Positions 17,493-25,885 of a stretch of 64,000 nucleotides of DNA are shown in pieces. The notes below the pieces were generated by a model, which did no database searches, had not been told where the DNA came from, and saw only the letters and a program-made list of their open reading frames with translations. The translations under genes and the position numbers were made by a program. Origin of the DNA: Mycobacterium simiae (lineage in GTDB: Bacteria > Actinomycetota > Actinomycetes > Mycobacteriales > Mycobacteriaceae); contig NZ_AP022568.1 of assembly GCF_010727605.1 (NCBI RefSeq), forward strand, positions 3,720,001 through 3,784,000, read 5' to 3'. Positions within the stretch are counted from its first letter, which is position 1. Every line of letters starts with the position of its first letter.

Positions 17493-18122
17493 TCAGGTCA
17501 ACGCTTGCCACGCGTCGACAACCGCACCGGACGTGGTCACCGTGGCCAGCAGGGACAGCGTGTTGTCGATGACCGCATCTGCGTACTGTCGCGGGTATCC
17601 ACTGACCGCATCGCGTGGCAACACGAACTGGTAACCGCGATTGACGGCATCCATGACAAAGTTCGTGATGGCGACGTTGACCGAAACGCCGACCCCCACA
17701 ATCGTCTTGACGCCTAGGTTGCGCAGCACAGAGTCGAGATCGGTGCCGCACATTGGGCCGAGGCCGTGGATGCGAGTGAGTACCAGATCGGTATCGGCGG
17801 GCCCTAACTGGGGTAGCACCGACGCGCCGGCGCTGCCGGGAGTCAGGTCGACGGGAAAGGACTTGCCGGCCGCGAACAGCCGGGCGTTCGTATTGGAGCC
17901 GCGACCGTCCGCGCGCCGCTGGATGAGACAGTGCACGACCGTGACGCCGGCCGTCCTGGCGGCCCCGACCAGGTTGACGATATTGGGCACAGCCTCACGT
18001 TGGGCTTCTTCGGCGAGCAGTGGCAGGCCGGCCTGCGCTCCTATCACCCCGCCCTGGCATTCCTGGGTGACCAATGCGGTGGTGGACGGATCGATCAGGT
18101 CTTTCAGGCTTGGTTGCGGCAT
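17493..18122 (-). CDS. Isochorismatase-fold protein lacking the catalytic cysteine
   Basis: A 209-residue protein of the isochorismatase/nicotinamidase-like cysteine hydrolase fold. Fold signatures are 'ALVTQECQGGVIG' at the N terminus and 'GVGVSVNVAITNFVMDAVNRGY' near residue 145-165. In active family members the second motif carries the nucleophilic Cys, where Ala151 is found here; the N-terminal Asp appears as Glu21. It may therefore be a non-hydrolytic member. Start ATG 18122, directly abutting the palindrome at 18123, so translation could be from a leaderless or near-leaderless mRNA. Divergent from a SnoaL gene. Confidence 0.82.
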   Translation of the reverse strand: MPQPSLKDLIDPSTTALVTQECQGGVIGAQAGLPLLAEEAQREAVPNIVNLVGAARTAGVTVVHCLIQRRADGRGSNTNARLFAAGKSFPVDLTPGSAGASVLPQLGPADTDLVLTRIHGLGPMCGTDLDSVLRNLGVKTIVGVGVSVNVAITNFVMDAVNRGYQFVLPRDAVSGYPRQYADAVIDNTLSLLATVTTSGAVVDAWQALT

Positions 18123-18138
18123 GAGAATAGACGTTATC
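18123..18138. promoter_or_regulatory. Candidate operator, GAGAA-N6-TTATC
   Basis: GAGAATAGACGTTATC, one arm mismatch from the consensus. It fills most of the 50-nt gap between divergent starts at 18122 and 18173, so a bound protein would block both genes. Confidence 0.5.
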
Positions 18139-18172
18139 GTGTCCGGGCAGGCGTTTTTCGACGGGAGGATCG

Positions 18173-18613
18173 ATGCAGGAGTGGGAGCTCGAGGTTCGGG
18201 AGTCGGTGCGGCAGACGCTGGCTGACTACACCGCGGCGACAGATCGATTCGATCTTCGTGCCCTGGCGGCATGTTTCGCTGAAGACGGTGTGCTGGAATT
18301 CACTGGGGGTGCCGGGCCGCTCACGGGACCCACGCAGATCGAGGCGGGCCTCGGCTCCGCTGTGAGGCAGCGGGGGGAACCGGCGCGGCCGGCGCCGACT
18401 CATGTCCGCCATCACGTCTCCAGCATCCGGTTCGGGTCGGTGACTCGTGAACGGGTCGAGGTCAGCAGTTACTTCGCGGTCCACACCGACATCGGGCTCG
18501 ACCACTGGGGGCGCTACCGCGACGTACTGACACCCGTCAACGGTCGGTGGTTGTTCGTCCATCGCCGGATCATCGTGGACGCCTTTGCCGCCGGCAGTCT
18601 GATGGCCGGATAA
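18173..18613 (+). CDS. SnoaL/NTF2-like protein
   Basis: A 146-residue SnoaL-like fold protein: 'VRQTLADYTAATDRFDLRALAACFAEDGVLEFTGGAGPLTG', followed by 'THVRHHVSSIRF' and a C-terminal 'RWLFVHRRIIVDAFA'. ATG 18173 is preceded by 'GGGAGGATCG'. The family includes small isomerases, dehydratases and binding proteins for polycyclic or CoA-linked compounds; a specific activity is not readable. It is divergent from the isochorismatase-like gene across a shared palindrome and ends 5 nt from the convergent LLM gene. Confidence 0.8.
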   Translation: MQEWELEVRESVRQTLADYTAATDRFDLRALAACFAEDGVLEFTGGAGPLTGPTQIEAGLGSAVRQRGEPARPAPTHVRHHVSSIRFGSVTRERVEVSSYFAVHTDIGLDHWGRYRDVLTPVNGRWLFVHRRIIVDAFAAGSLMAG

Positions 18614-18617
18614 CGCG

Positions 18618-19520
18618 TCACCCTGTGATGAACTCGTCGGCGAAGGCGCGGGAACGGTCGATGAGTTCGGCGCGGTCGGTGCCGGCCGGCGCGATGGTGA
18701 GCCAGGTGACCCCGGCCTGCTCGAGCCGTGCGATGGTCGCGGAGCGTTCGTCGGGGGACTTGCTGTCGTCCAACAGGTTTCCCGCCGAGAAGCAGATGTC
18801 CAGCGGTGCGGTGCGGCCGATCTCGGCCGCGTACTGCTTGGCCCAATCGATGGCGAGCTGCAACTCGTCGATCGTCGAGATTTCCGCGGTCCGTGACGCC
18901 GCCGCGTAGCCGAACGTATTGAACGGCGCCCAACCCTGAGCGCGCGACACCGCCCGGCGAACCGCCGCCTTACTGTTGCCGCCGACCCAGACCGGGGGTG
19001 GACTCGCGGGCAGCGGGCGCAGCCGGACACCGCGGGCAGCGAACGACGTTCCCTCGTAGGCGACGTCTTCGCCGGTGAGTACCTTGGCCAGCACATCGAG
19101 CGCCTCATCGAGCAGGGCGCCGCGGTTGTCGAAATCTGTTCCCAGAGCTTTGAATTCGGGCTTCAGGTATCCCGCGGCGGTGCCGAGGATCAGCCGCCCC
19201 CCGGAGAGCACCGCGAGGCTTTGGATCGATTTGGCGCCGAGGAACGGGTTGCGGTAGCCAGCGATGTATACGTTGGTGAGCAGCTTGACATCGGTCGTTG
19301 CGGCGGCGGCGAACGCCAACGCGACGAACGGGTCAAGGGCGTGGTGCCCGCCGTGGTCGAGCCACTTCGCGTCCGGTGCGGGGTGGTCGGTGACATGGAC
19401 CGCGTGGAACCCGCTTGCCTCCGCCGCGCGCGCGATGTCGGCAATGGCATCGGCGGTCACGAATTCCTCGACCGCCTCGACGCGCTGGGTCGGCAGTTCG
19501 AGGGAGAAAGAAACGGTCAC
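18618..19520 (-). CDS. LLM-class F420-type oxidoreductase
   Basis: A 300-residue luciferase-like protein: 'FSLELPTQRVEAVEEF', 'ASGFHAVHVTDHPAPDAKW', 'LLTNVYIAGYRNPFLGAKSI' and 'GGRLILGTAAGYLKPEFKALG', a pattern common among mycobacterial F420-dependent members. The start is GTG 19520, whose G is shared with the TAG of the ACD upstream; longer in-frame sequence lies inside that gene and is not protein-like. Co-transcribed with the ACD. Reaction unknown. Confidence 0.85.
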   Translation of the reverse strand: MTVSFSLELPTQRVEAVEEFVTADAIADIARAAEASGFHAVHVTDHPAPDAKWLDHGGHHALDPFVALAFAAAATTDVKLLTNVYIAGYRNPFLGAKSIQSLAVLSGGRLILGTAAGYLKPEFKALGTDFDNRGALLDEALDVLAKVLTGEDVAYEGTSFAARGVRLRPLPASPPPVWVGGNSKAAVRRAVSRAQGWAPFNTFGYAAASRTAEISTIDELQLAIDWAKQYAAEIGRTAPLDICFSAGNLLDDSKSPDERSATIARLEQAGVTWLTIAPAGTDRAELIDRSRAFADEFITG

Positions 19521-20644
19521 TAGGGTCCTTTCGTTGCGGAGACGAGCGTGGCCAGGCGTTGGGCGTGATAGTCCGGGTCGCCAAAGATCAACTGGCTGGC
19601 CTTGGCGCGGCGGACGAAAAGATGGGCGTCGTGTTCCCAGGTGAAGCCGATACCGCCGTGGATGCGCATGTTGTCGAGCGCGGCCTGCAGGAAGGCTTCC
19701 GAACACACCAATTTCGCGACCGATGCGGTGGTCGGCAGGTCGTCGGTGTGAGCGACCTCGGCCGCATGCGACACCGCCGAACGCGCGCCCTCAACCTGAA
19801 CCAGCATGTCCGCGCACCGATGCTTGATGGCCTGGAAACTGCCGATTGGCCGGCCGAACTGGATTCGATGCTTGGCGTAGTCGACGGACGTGTCGAGGCA
19901 TCGCTGCGCCGCGCCGACCTGTTCTGCCGCCAGCGCCACGATGGCGAGGTCCGACGTGCGTGCCAGGAAGTCGCCCGCGGCCCCCTCCGCGCCGATCAAT
20001 GCTGCCTGGGCACCGCGAAACTCCAGCCGGGCGACTTTGCGCGTGCGGTCGAGTCCGGCCAGGGGTGTGCGGTGCACCCCCGCTGCCCCGGCCCGAGTCG
20101 CCAGCAAAGAGATGCCGGACTCGGTGTTGGCCGCGACCAGGATGACGTCCGCGGTGTGACCATCGATCACCAGTCCCGCCTCACCATGGATCCGGTAGCT
20201 CGCGCCGCTGCGATCGGCCCGCAACGTCACGGCGGCGGGGTCCCAGGCGTCGAGGCGGCCGTTGAGGACCAGCGTCGCGGTGGCGGAGCCGTCGACGAAC
20301 CCGGGGACGAACTCTTCCGCCGCGGCATCGTCGCCGCTGGCGAGAATGGCCTGGGTCGCCAGGGCCACGGTGGCGAAAAAGGGGGAGCACAAGGGGGAGC
20401 ACAGCAGCGCGCGCCCCATTTCCTCGAAGACCACCGCCAGCTCGGCCACGCCGGCACCTGCCCCGCCCCATTGCTCGGCAACGCCGATGCCCTGCAGGCC
20501 CAACTCAACGGCCATCTGGCGCCATGACGCCTCGTCGTAGCCGGTGTCCGTCACCATCAACTTACGCACGGTCTCGCTGGGCGATGCGGCCGTCAGGTAG
20601 TCGCGCACGACGCTGCGTAGCTCATCGAGCTCACTGCTGGGCAC
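19520..20644 (-). CDS. Acyl-CoA dehydrogenase
   Basis: A 374-residue ACD family protein with 'HRIQFGRPIGSFQAIKHRCADMLVQVEGAR' and the C-terminal 'IHGGIGFTWEHDAHLFVRRAK'. Length and the divergent middle suggest the smaller subunit of a heteromeric enzyme; no larger partner is adjacent on this strand, though one follows across the divergent promoter (23064-24263). Start GTG 20644. It contains a 12-nt in-frame tandem duplication giving 'CSPLCSPF' near residue 82-89. The first gene of a two-gene minus-strand unit with the LLM. Confidence 0.87.
   Translation of the reverse strand: MPSSELDELRSVVRDYLTAASPSETVRKLMVTDTGYDEASWRQMAVELGLQGIGVAEQWGGAGAGVAELAVVFEEMGRALLCSPLCSPFFATVALATQAILASGDDAAAEEFVPGFVDGSATATLVLNGRLDAWDPAAVTLRADRSGASYRIHGEAGLVIDGHTADVILVAANTESGISLLATRAGAAGVHRTPLAGLDRTRKVARLEFRGAQAALIGAEGAAGDFLARTSDLAIVALAAEQVGAAQRCLDTSVDYAKHRIQFGRPIGSFQAIKHRCADMLVQVEGARSAVSHAAEVAHTDDLPTTASVAKLVCSEAFLQAALDNMRIHGGIGFTWEHDAHLFVRRAKASQLIFGDPDYHAQRLATLVSATKGP
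20381..20404. repeat. 12-bp tandem duplication inside an ACD gene
   Basis: Two adjacent units GGGGGAGCACAA and GGGGGAGCACAG differ by one base. In the minus-strand ACD gene they encode a repeated Cys-Ser-Pro-x. The frame is kept, so this looks like a recent slippage or duplication event that adds four residues. Confidence 0.8.
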
Positions 20645-20858
20645 AGATGGACTCCCCGCTCAGCCCCGCCATGGAATCGGGGTGAATAGATAAGTGCATT
20701 GCCGCCTGCCCGATCCCGTTGTCCGCCAGGGGTTCTGAAGGTGCCATGTCTCCTCGGTGCGGTCGCGGCGGAGCCGGCGCGACGAGCTGCAGAAGCGCCT
20801 CGGCCATCCGGCCCGGGATAGCCATTGCCGCATCAGGATAGTATGTTTTTTGAAAATA

Positions 20859-20874
20859 GAGAATTTACATTCTC
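20859..20874. promoter_or_regulatory. Candidate operator, perfect GAGAAT-N4-ATTCTC
   Basis: GAGAATTTACATTCTC has perfect arms and is the best symmetrical copy of the shared palindrome. It sits 20 nt upstream of the GTG start at 20895, within the 250-nt gap between divergent ACD (20644) and amidohydrolase genes. The rest of that gap is GC-rich and holds no convincing gene. Confidence 0.6.
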
Positions 20875-20894
20875 AAATGGAGGGAAACGACGCG

Positions 20895-22091
20895 GTGACG
20901 ACGAAACTCGATTACGGCATCTTTGACTGCGATACCCACTGCTACGAGACCCGGGATGCGTTCACCCGCTACCTGCCCGAAGAGTTCCGGGACCGGGCGA
21001 TCACCACCGTGCGCGGGGCGGACGGCGTCGAGGTGATCCTAGCCGGGCATCGCGTCGCTACCTTTAACAGCGAGGGCGGTCTGGGCCTGGACGTCGCTTA
21101 CCGGCCCGGCTCGCTCAAGGAGATGCTCAAGCAAATGGGATCGGGCAACCCTGAGGAGTCCTACGAGCCCCAGCCCATGCAACCGGAATTCGTCGAGCGT
21201 GCCGCACGCCTGGCCGTCATGGCGGACCAAAACATCGAGCGCATGGTCATCTATCCGAGCGGTATGGCGCTGGCGGCCGAACACTATGTCGACGACACGC
21301 CCGCACTGTATGCGAATCTGCGCTCGTTCAACCGATGGTTCGACGAGGAGTGGGGCTTCGACTACGAAGGCAGGATCTACGCCACGGCGCTGATGTCGTT
21401 GCGCGACTTGGATTCTGCGATCGCAGAGACGGAAGCGATCATCGCCCAAGGTGCAAAATTCGTACTGCTGCCAACAGGGCCGGCGTATGGCCGGTCGCCG
21501 GGCGACCCGTACTTCGACCCCGTTTATGCGCGCCTGCAGGAGGCCGGCTGCGTGCTGGTGTTTCATATCATGCCGTTCTGGTACTTCAACGCGATCTCGC
21601 CCGCATGGGGACAGAACCCTGACCCCGCCTCGTGGCACATGTCGGCGTGGCAGTGGATGAATATCTATGGGCAGCGGCCGATCGAGGAGACCTTGTCCGC
21701 CCTCATCTTCGACAACCTCTTTGGCCGCTTCCCCGATCTGAAAGTCCTCGTCGCCGAACACGGGGCGGAGTGGGTGCCCTTCTTCGTCAGGCACATGGAC
21801 AAGAGCCGGGGCATGGGCCGCAACGGGCCGTGGATCGGGGGCAAGTTGACGGAGCGCCCGTCGGCGATCTTCCGCCGCCACGTCCGCGTGGTGCCGTATC
21901 CCGAGGACGACATCCCCGCGGTCGTCGCGGGTCTGGGTTACGACGACTGCCTGGTGATGGGCTCGGATTATCCGCACGCCGAAGGCCTGGCCGTGCCGGC
22001 CGAGTTCGCCAAGCTGCTCGATCCGCTCGACGATGCCGCCAAGCGGCGAATCATGCGCGACAACGCCGACCAGCTGCTCACCCGCAGCTAA
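20895..22091 (+). CDS. ACMSD-type amidohydrolase (copy B)
   Basis: A 398-residue member of the same family as 16202-17395 but clearly divergent. It opens with 'GIFDCDTHCYETRDAFTRYLPE'; later motifs are 'VFHIMPFWYFN', 'AEHGAEWVPFFVRHMDKS' and 'VMGSDYPHAEG'. The start chosen is GTG 20895 with GGAGGG 10-11 nt upstream; an in-frame ATG at 20877 would overlap that ribosome site. It heads a four-gene operon with two ACDs and a ligase, directly behind the perfect palindrome. Metal-dependent decarboxylation or C-C hydrolysis is possible; not testable by eye. Confidence 0.87.
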   Translation: MTTKLDYGIFDCDTHCYETRDAFTRYLPEEFRDRAITTVRGADGVEVILAGHRVATFNSEGGLGLDVAYRPGSLKEMLKQMGSGNPEESYEPQPMQPEFVERAARLAVMADQNIERMVIYPSGMALAAEHYVDDTPALYANLRSFNRWFDEEWGFDYEGRIYATALMSLRDLDSAIAETEAIIAQGAKFVLLPTGPAYGRSPGDPYFDPVYARLQEAGCVLVFHIMPFWYFNAISPAWGQNPDPASWHMSAWQWMNIYGQRPIEETLSALIFDNLFGRFPDLKVLVAEHGAEWVPFFVRHMDKSRGMGRNGPWIGGKLTERPSAIFRRHVRVVPYPEDDIPAVVAGLGYDDCLVMGSDYPHAEGLAVPAEFAKLLDPLDDAAKRRIMRDNADQLLTRS

Positions 22092-22098
22092 CAACCCG

Positions 22099-23067
22099 AT
22101 GGCAGACGAGGACGTTGACCTCGACCTGTTGAGAGCGTCGGCACGGGAGTTTTTGGCCGAACGCGGTGACAGAGGAACGGTCAAGGACCTTGCGGCGATG
22201 GACTGGACCGGGCTGCTCGTCGACGAGGTGATGGGCGGCGTCGGCTGGCGTCCGGTCGAGGCCTGCGTCGTGGCCGAGGAGCTCGGGCGAGCGCAGGACG
22301 GGTCGGCATGGTTCGGAACCACGATGGGCGCCGCGGCGCTCGCCTCCGCGCCCGAGGACGTCAGGCAGCAGTGGCTGCCGGGCCTGCTCGCCGGCACCCA
22401 CTGCTCCCTGACGGCCGGCTTCGCCACCGTGGGGGAGGCCGCACGGATCCTTCGCGGCGACCATATCGATATTGTGATTACATTGGGCAGCAACGGAATT
22501 CACCTCTTGCGTGACCTGAATCGCGACCGGTTCGAGCTGGACGCCGATCTGCTGGACGTGACGAGAACGGCGTGGCGTATCGACGTGACGGACGTGCCCA
22601 GCGCGTTGATCGGTTCTGCGGAACGGGCCGACGAGTTGACCGCCGTGGCTCGGTTGCTTGTTGCCGCCGACTCCGTGGGTGCGGTGTCGATGACCCTGGA
22701 ACGGTTGACGGGATACCTCAAGGAACGCATCGCATTCGGCGCGCCGATTGCGAGTTTTCAAGCGATCCAGCACCGGCTCGTGGAACTGCTCGTCTTCGAG
22801 GTCAAAGCGCGCGCGGTCATCATGAGGGCGGCGCGGGCACTCGCTTCGGCCGACCAAAGGGCGACTTTGCTCTCGGCGGCTGCGCACGCGTTCGTCGCGG
22901 CGAAGGCCACTGCCGCCGTAGACGAGTGCATGCAGTTGTCCGGCGGCATCGGCTTCACGTGGGAGTATCCGCTGCACCACGAGCTGCGGCGCGTCTTCAC
23001 CAACGGCCATTTGGTAGGTACGGCGCGCTCCAGTCGGGCGCTGGTGGCGGAGGTGTCGGGGTGGTGA
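22099..23067 (+). CDS. Acyl-CoA dehydrogenase, short subunit
   Basis: A 322-residue ACD-fold protein with an eroded N-terminal half and a conserved C-terminal flavin/dimer region ('RIAFGAPIASFQAIQHRLVELLVF', 'LSGGIGFTWEYPLHHELRRVF'). The short length matches the beta-type subunits of mycobacterial alpha2beta2 ACDs. It starts at ATG 22099, 7 nt after the amidohydrolase stop, and is coupled by GTGA to the 399-residue ACD that follows, its likely partner. Confidence 0.87.
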   Translation: MADEDVDLDLLRASAREFLAERGDRGTVKDLAAMDWTGLLVDEVMGGVGWRPVEACVVAEELGRAQDGSAWFGTTMGAAALASAPEDVRQQWLPGLLAGTHCSLTAGFATVGEAARILRGDHIDIVITLGSNGIHLLRDLNRDRFELDADLLDVTRTAWRIDVTDVPSALIGSAERADELTAVARLLVAADSVGAVSMTLERLTGYLKERIAFGAPIASFQAIQHRLVELLVFEVKARAVIMRAARALASADQRATLLSAAAHAFVAAKATAAVDECMQLSGGIGFTWEYPLHHELRRVFTNGHLVGTARSSRALVAEVSGW

Positions 23068-24263
23068 GCGCAGTCGACCGGCCCACCGATGCGCAGCTGT
23101 CCGACTTCAGGGAGCGGGTCAGGGCACACATCGCCCAACATGCACCGCCGATCCAAGCGCGCGAAGGCCACCGGGCGCCCGAGACTGCCGAACAAGAAGC
23201 CCTGCTGCGCGCGTGGTTCGCCAGCCTCTTCGAGGCGGGGCTAGCGGGAGCGGACTGGCCGGTCGAATACGGCGGTCGCGACGACCACCACCCGCTGCAC
23301 GATCGCATCGTGAGCGAGGAAATCCTGCGTGCCCGCGCACCACGTCCGGTGGACCAGGTAAACCTCGCCGCACACGTGCTCCTGCACTTCGGATCCGACG
23401 AGCAGAAGCGGCGCCTGCTGCCACCCATCCGGCGCGGCGAACACGTCTGGTGCCAGCTGCTCAGTGAACCCGATGCCGGTAGCGATATCGCCGCAGTCCG
23501 CAGCCGCGGTGTGCACCAGGCCGATGGCAGCTGGCTCCTCGACGGACAAAAGACGTGGATCACCGACGGGCACTGGGCTGACATGGGCCTCGCCCTGATC
23601 CGCACCGACCCGGCGTCGTCGCGCCACCACGGCCTATCGGTGTTTGCCGTGCCGCTGTCCGCGGACGGTGTCGAGATCCGCCCGATCCGCACGATCGGTG
23701 ACGCCATCGAGGTCAACGAGGTTTTCCTGACTTCGGTCAGGCTTGGCGCTCAGAGCCTGATCGGGGAAGTGGGGCAGGGCTGGTCGATCATCATGGCGGG
23801 CCTGGACTTTGAACGATTCGGCATCGGCGGCAACGTCATCCTGCTCGAACTGCTGATCGACGATCTGGTCACCGTGGCCGGCAAGGCGCTCATCGACGGC
23901 GCGCCCGCGCTGGACTCGGGCGACATCCGCCAGCAGGTCGCCGAGTTGGCCGTCGAAGTCGAAGTGGCCAAGGCGTTCATCGACGATCACGTGGAGCGGC
24001 TGACATCGGGCGATGAACAGCCCGGAGACGGCTCGATTGCGAAGTTGAGCTTTGCCGAGACCTATCACCGGGTCGCGGCGTATGGCGCGGAGCTGGCGGC
24101 GGCTGTGACGGTCATCGATCCGGGAGACGACGACGTGCGGCAGGCCAAAGAGCGGCTGCGCGAATGCTGGCTGTGGTCGCGCGCGTACACGATATCGGGG
24201 GGCAGCTCGGAGATGATGCGCAACATCCTCGCCAAGCGCAGACTGCACTTGCCGAGCCGGTGA
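23064..24263 (+). CDS. Acyl-CoA dehydrogenase, long subunit
   Basis: A 399-residue ACD with the conserved nucleotide-proximal motif 'CQLLSEPDAGSDIAAVRSRGV' and 'WLLDGQKTWITDGHWADMGL', ending in 'YTISGGSSEMMRNILAKRRLHLP', the usual ACD C terminus. The start is GTG 23064 in the GTGA overlap; another GTG lies 3 nt earlier. Together with 22099-23067 it probably forms one heteromeric dehydrogenase acting after CoA activation by the ligase encoded next. Confidence 0.88.
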   Translation: MSAVDRPTDAQLSDFRERVRAHIAQHAPPIQAREGHRAPETAEQEALLRAWFASLFEAGLAGADWPVEYGGRDDHHPLHDRIVSEEILRARAPRPVDQVNLAAHVLLHFGSDEQKRRLLPPIRRGEHVWCQLLSEPDAGSDIAAVRSRGVHQADGSWLLDGQKTWITDGHWADMGLALIRTDPASSRHHGLSVFAVPLSADGVEIRPIRTIGDAIEVNEVFLTSVRLGAQSLIGEVGQGWSIIMAGLDFERFGIGGNVILLELLIDDLVTVAGKALIDGAPALDSGDIRQQVAELAVEVEVAKAFIDDHVERLTSGDEQPGDGSIAKLSFAETYHRVAAYGAELAAAVTVIDPGDDDVRQAKERLRECWLWSRAYTISGGSSEMMRNILAKRRLHLPSR

Positions 24264-25816
24264 CCCCGCATCCCATCGCCCAGACTTACTGGTCGCTGAT
24301 CGAGGCCGCAGCTCGGGCGCACCCCGAACGGGTGGTGCTCATCGACGACTACGGGCGAAAGTTGACCAGCGCACAGCTGCGGGAGGCCGCCTTGACGTGT
24401 GCAGCGGCACTGGCGCAATGGGGGATTGGGGCGGGAACGGTCGTGTCGTGGCAACTGCCGAGCACACTGGAGACGATGGTCGTCATGGTGGCGTTGGCGC
24501 GCCTCGGTGCGATCCAGAACCCGGTACTGCCGATCTGGCGGGAGAGTGAACTGCGTTTTGTGACAACGCAACTCGCGACCGACGTCATGATCGTTCCCGG
24601 AGTGTGGCGTAACTTCGACCACACCGCGCTCGCGCATAAGATCAGCGCTGACCGTTCCATGTCTGTCGTGGTCGTCGACCACGGCGCGCCCATCGCCGTC
24701 GGACTTCGGCTGCCGGTCGGTGATCCGGCGGCGCTGCCGCCACCGCCGCACTCCGGCGAGGAACCGCGCTGGATCTACTATTCCTCGGGCACCACGGCAG
24801 CCCCGAAGGGCGCGCGGCACTGCGACCGTTCGGTCATCGCCGGCTCGGCAGGCGTTGTCGGTATCGTGGGCGCCTCCAGCAGCGATGTCAACCCCATCGC
24901 GTTCCCGGTTTCGCACATCGGAGGCGCCGCCATGCTCGCTGCGGCGCTCCGTACCGGCATGCGGCTGGTGTTGTTCGACGCCTTCGATCCGGTCGAGACC
25001 CCCTTCGCCATCGCGGCGCATCGACCGACGCTGCTGGGCAGCGCGACCCCGTTCTTCGTCGCATTCATGGCCGCACAGCGCGCACATGGCAGCGAGCCGT
25101 TATTTCCCGATCTGCGGGGGTGTGTCGGCGGTGGCGCGCCTATCACGCCCGCGTTGGGTCGTGAAGTGCGACAGGTATTTTCAGTCAACGGGGTGGCCAA
25201 TTCCTGGGGCCTGACCGAGTTCCCGGTCGCTACCTCTCAAGCGCCGAGCGGCCCGCCGGAGCTGCTGGACCGCACCGTGGGCAAACCTGTCCCAGGCGTT
25301 TCGGTGCGAGTCGTCGATGAATCCGAGCGAGAAGTCGGGTGCGGTGTGGAGGGCGAACTGCGGCTCAAGGGGCCGCCGTGCTTCCTGGGCTACGTCGATG
25401 CATCCTTGGATGCCCAAGCATTCGATGCCGAGGGGTGGTTCCGCACAGGCGATCTAGGACGCATCGACCGCCAGGGCAACGTCGTCGTCACGGGACGCAT
25501 CAAGGATGCGATCATCCGCAACGCGGAGAACATCTCGGCGCTCGAGATCGAGGGCGTGCTGGCCAGCCACCCTGCGATCGCCGACGTCGCGGTCATCGGG
25601 GTACCCGATGAGCGGACCGGTGAACGGGTGTGCGCTGTCGTCGTCGCTCGCCCCGGCGCGACGGTGACGCTTTCCTCGGTTTCCGAGCACTGCCAAGCCC
25701 GAGGACTGAGCAAGCACAAGACGCCCGAGAGACTCGAGATCGTCGATGCGCTGCCTCGCAACCTCACCGGCAAGGTACTCAAGACCGAACTACGGACCCG
25801 GTTCGGGAGCCGATGA
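24260..25816 (+). CDS. Acyl-CoA ligase (AMP-binding, FadD-type)
   Basis: A 518-residue adenylate-forming enzyme. Motifs: P-loop 'IYYSSGTTAAPKGARH', A5-like 'NSWGLTEFPV', A7-A8 'GWFRTGDLGRIDRQGNVVVTGRIKDAIIRNAENIS', and the catalytic lysine region 'LPRNLTGKVLKTELR'. It activates a free acid to its CoA thioester at the cost of ATP. GTG 24260 overlaps the ACD stop as GTGA. Last gene of the amidohydrolase-ACD-ACD operon, convergent with copy C. Confidence 0.9.
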   Translation: MTPHPIAQTYWSLIEAAARAHPERVVLIDDYGRKLTSAQLREAALTCAAALAQWGIGAGTVVSWQLPSTLETMVVMVALARLGAIQNPVLPIWRESELRFVTTQLATDVMIVPGVWRNFDHTALAHKISADRSMSVVVVDHGAPIAVGLRLPVGDPAALPPPPHSGEEPRWIYYSSGTTAAPKGARHCDRSVIAGSAGVVGIVGASSSDVNPIAFPVSHIGGAAMLAAALRTGMRLVLFDAFDPVETPFAIAAHRPTLLGSATPFFVAFMAAQRAHGSEPLFPDLRGCVGGGAPITPALGREVRQVFSVNGVANSWGLTEFPVATSQAPSGPPELLDRTVGKPVPGVSVRVVDESEREVGCGVEGELRLKGPPCFLGYVDASLDAQAFDAEGWFRTGDLGRIDRQGNVVVTGRIKDAIIRNAENISALEIEGVLASHPAIADVAVIGVPDERTGERVCAVVVARPGATVTLSSVSEHCQARGLSKHKTPERLEIVDALPRNLTGKVLKTELRTRFGSR

Positions 25817-25885
25817 CGCCAGGCTAAAGATCGAACCGATAACGCGCATAGCGGAATTGAGGTTACCCACCTGTGCGGAGATTAC

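Noticed and set aside
18134..19108. A 324-codon minus-strand frame across the SnoaL and LLM genes
   Set aside because: Composition is Arg/Ser/Pro-rich shadow sequence with no domain; the SnoaL and LLM reading frames have clear family motifs.
21039..22493. A 484-codon antisense frame over amidohydrolase copy B
   Set aside because: Low-complexity Arg/His/Val-rich translation without motifs; the sense strand encodes a recognisable amidohydrolase.
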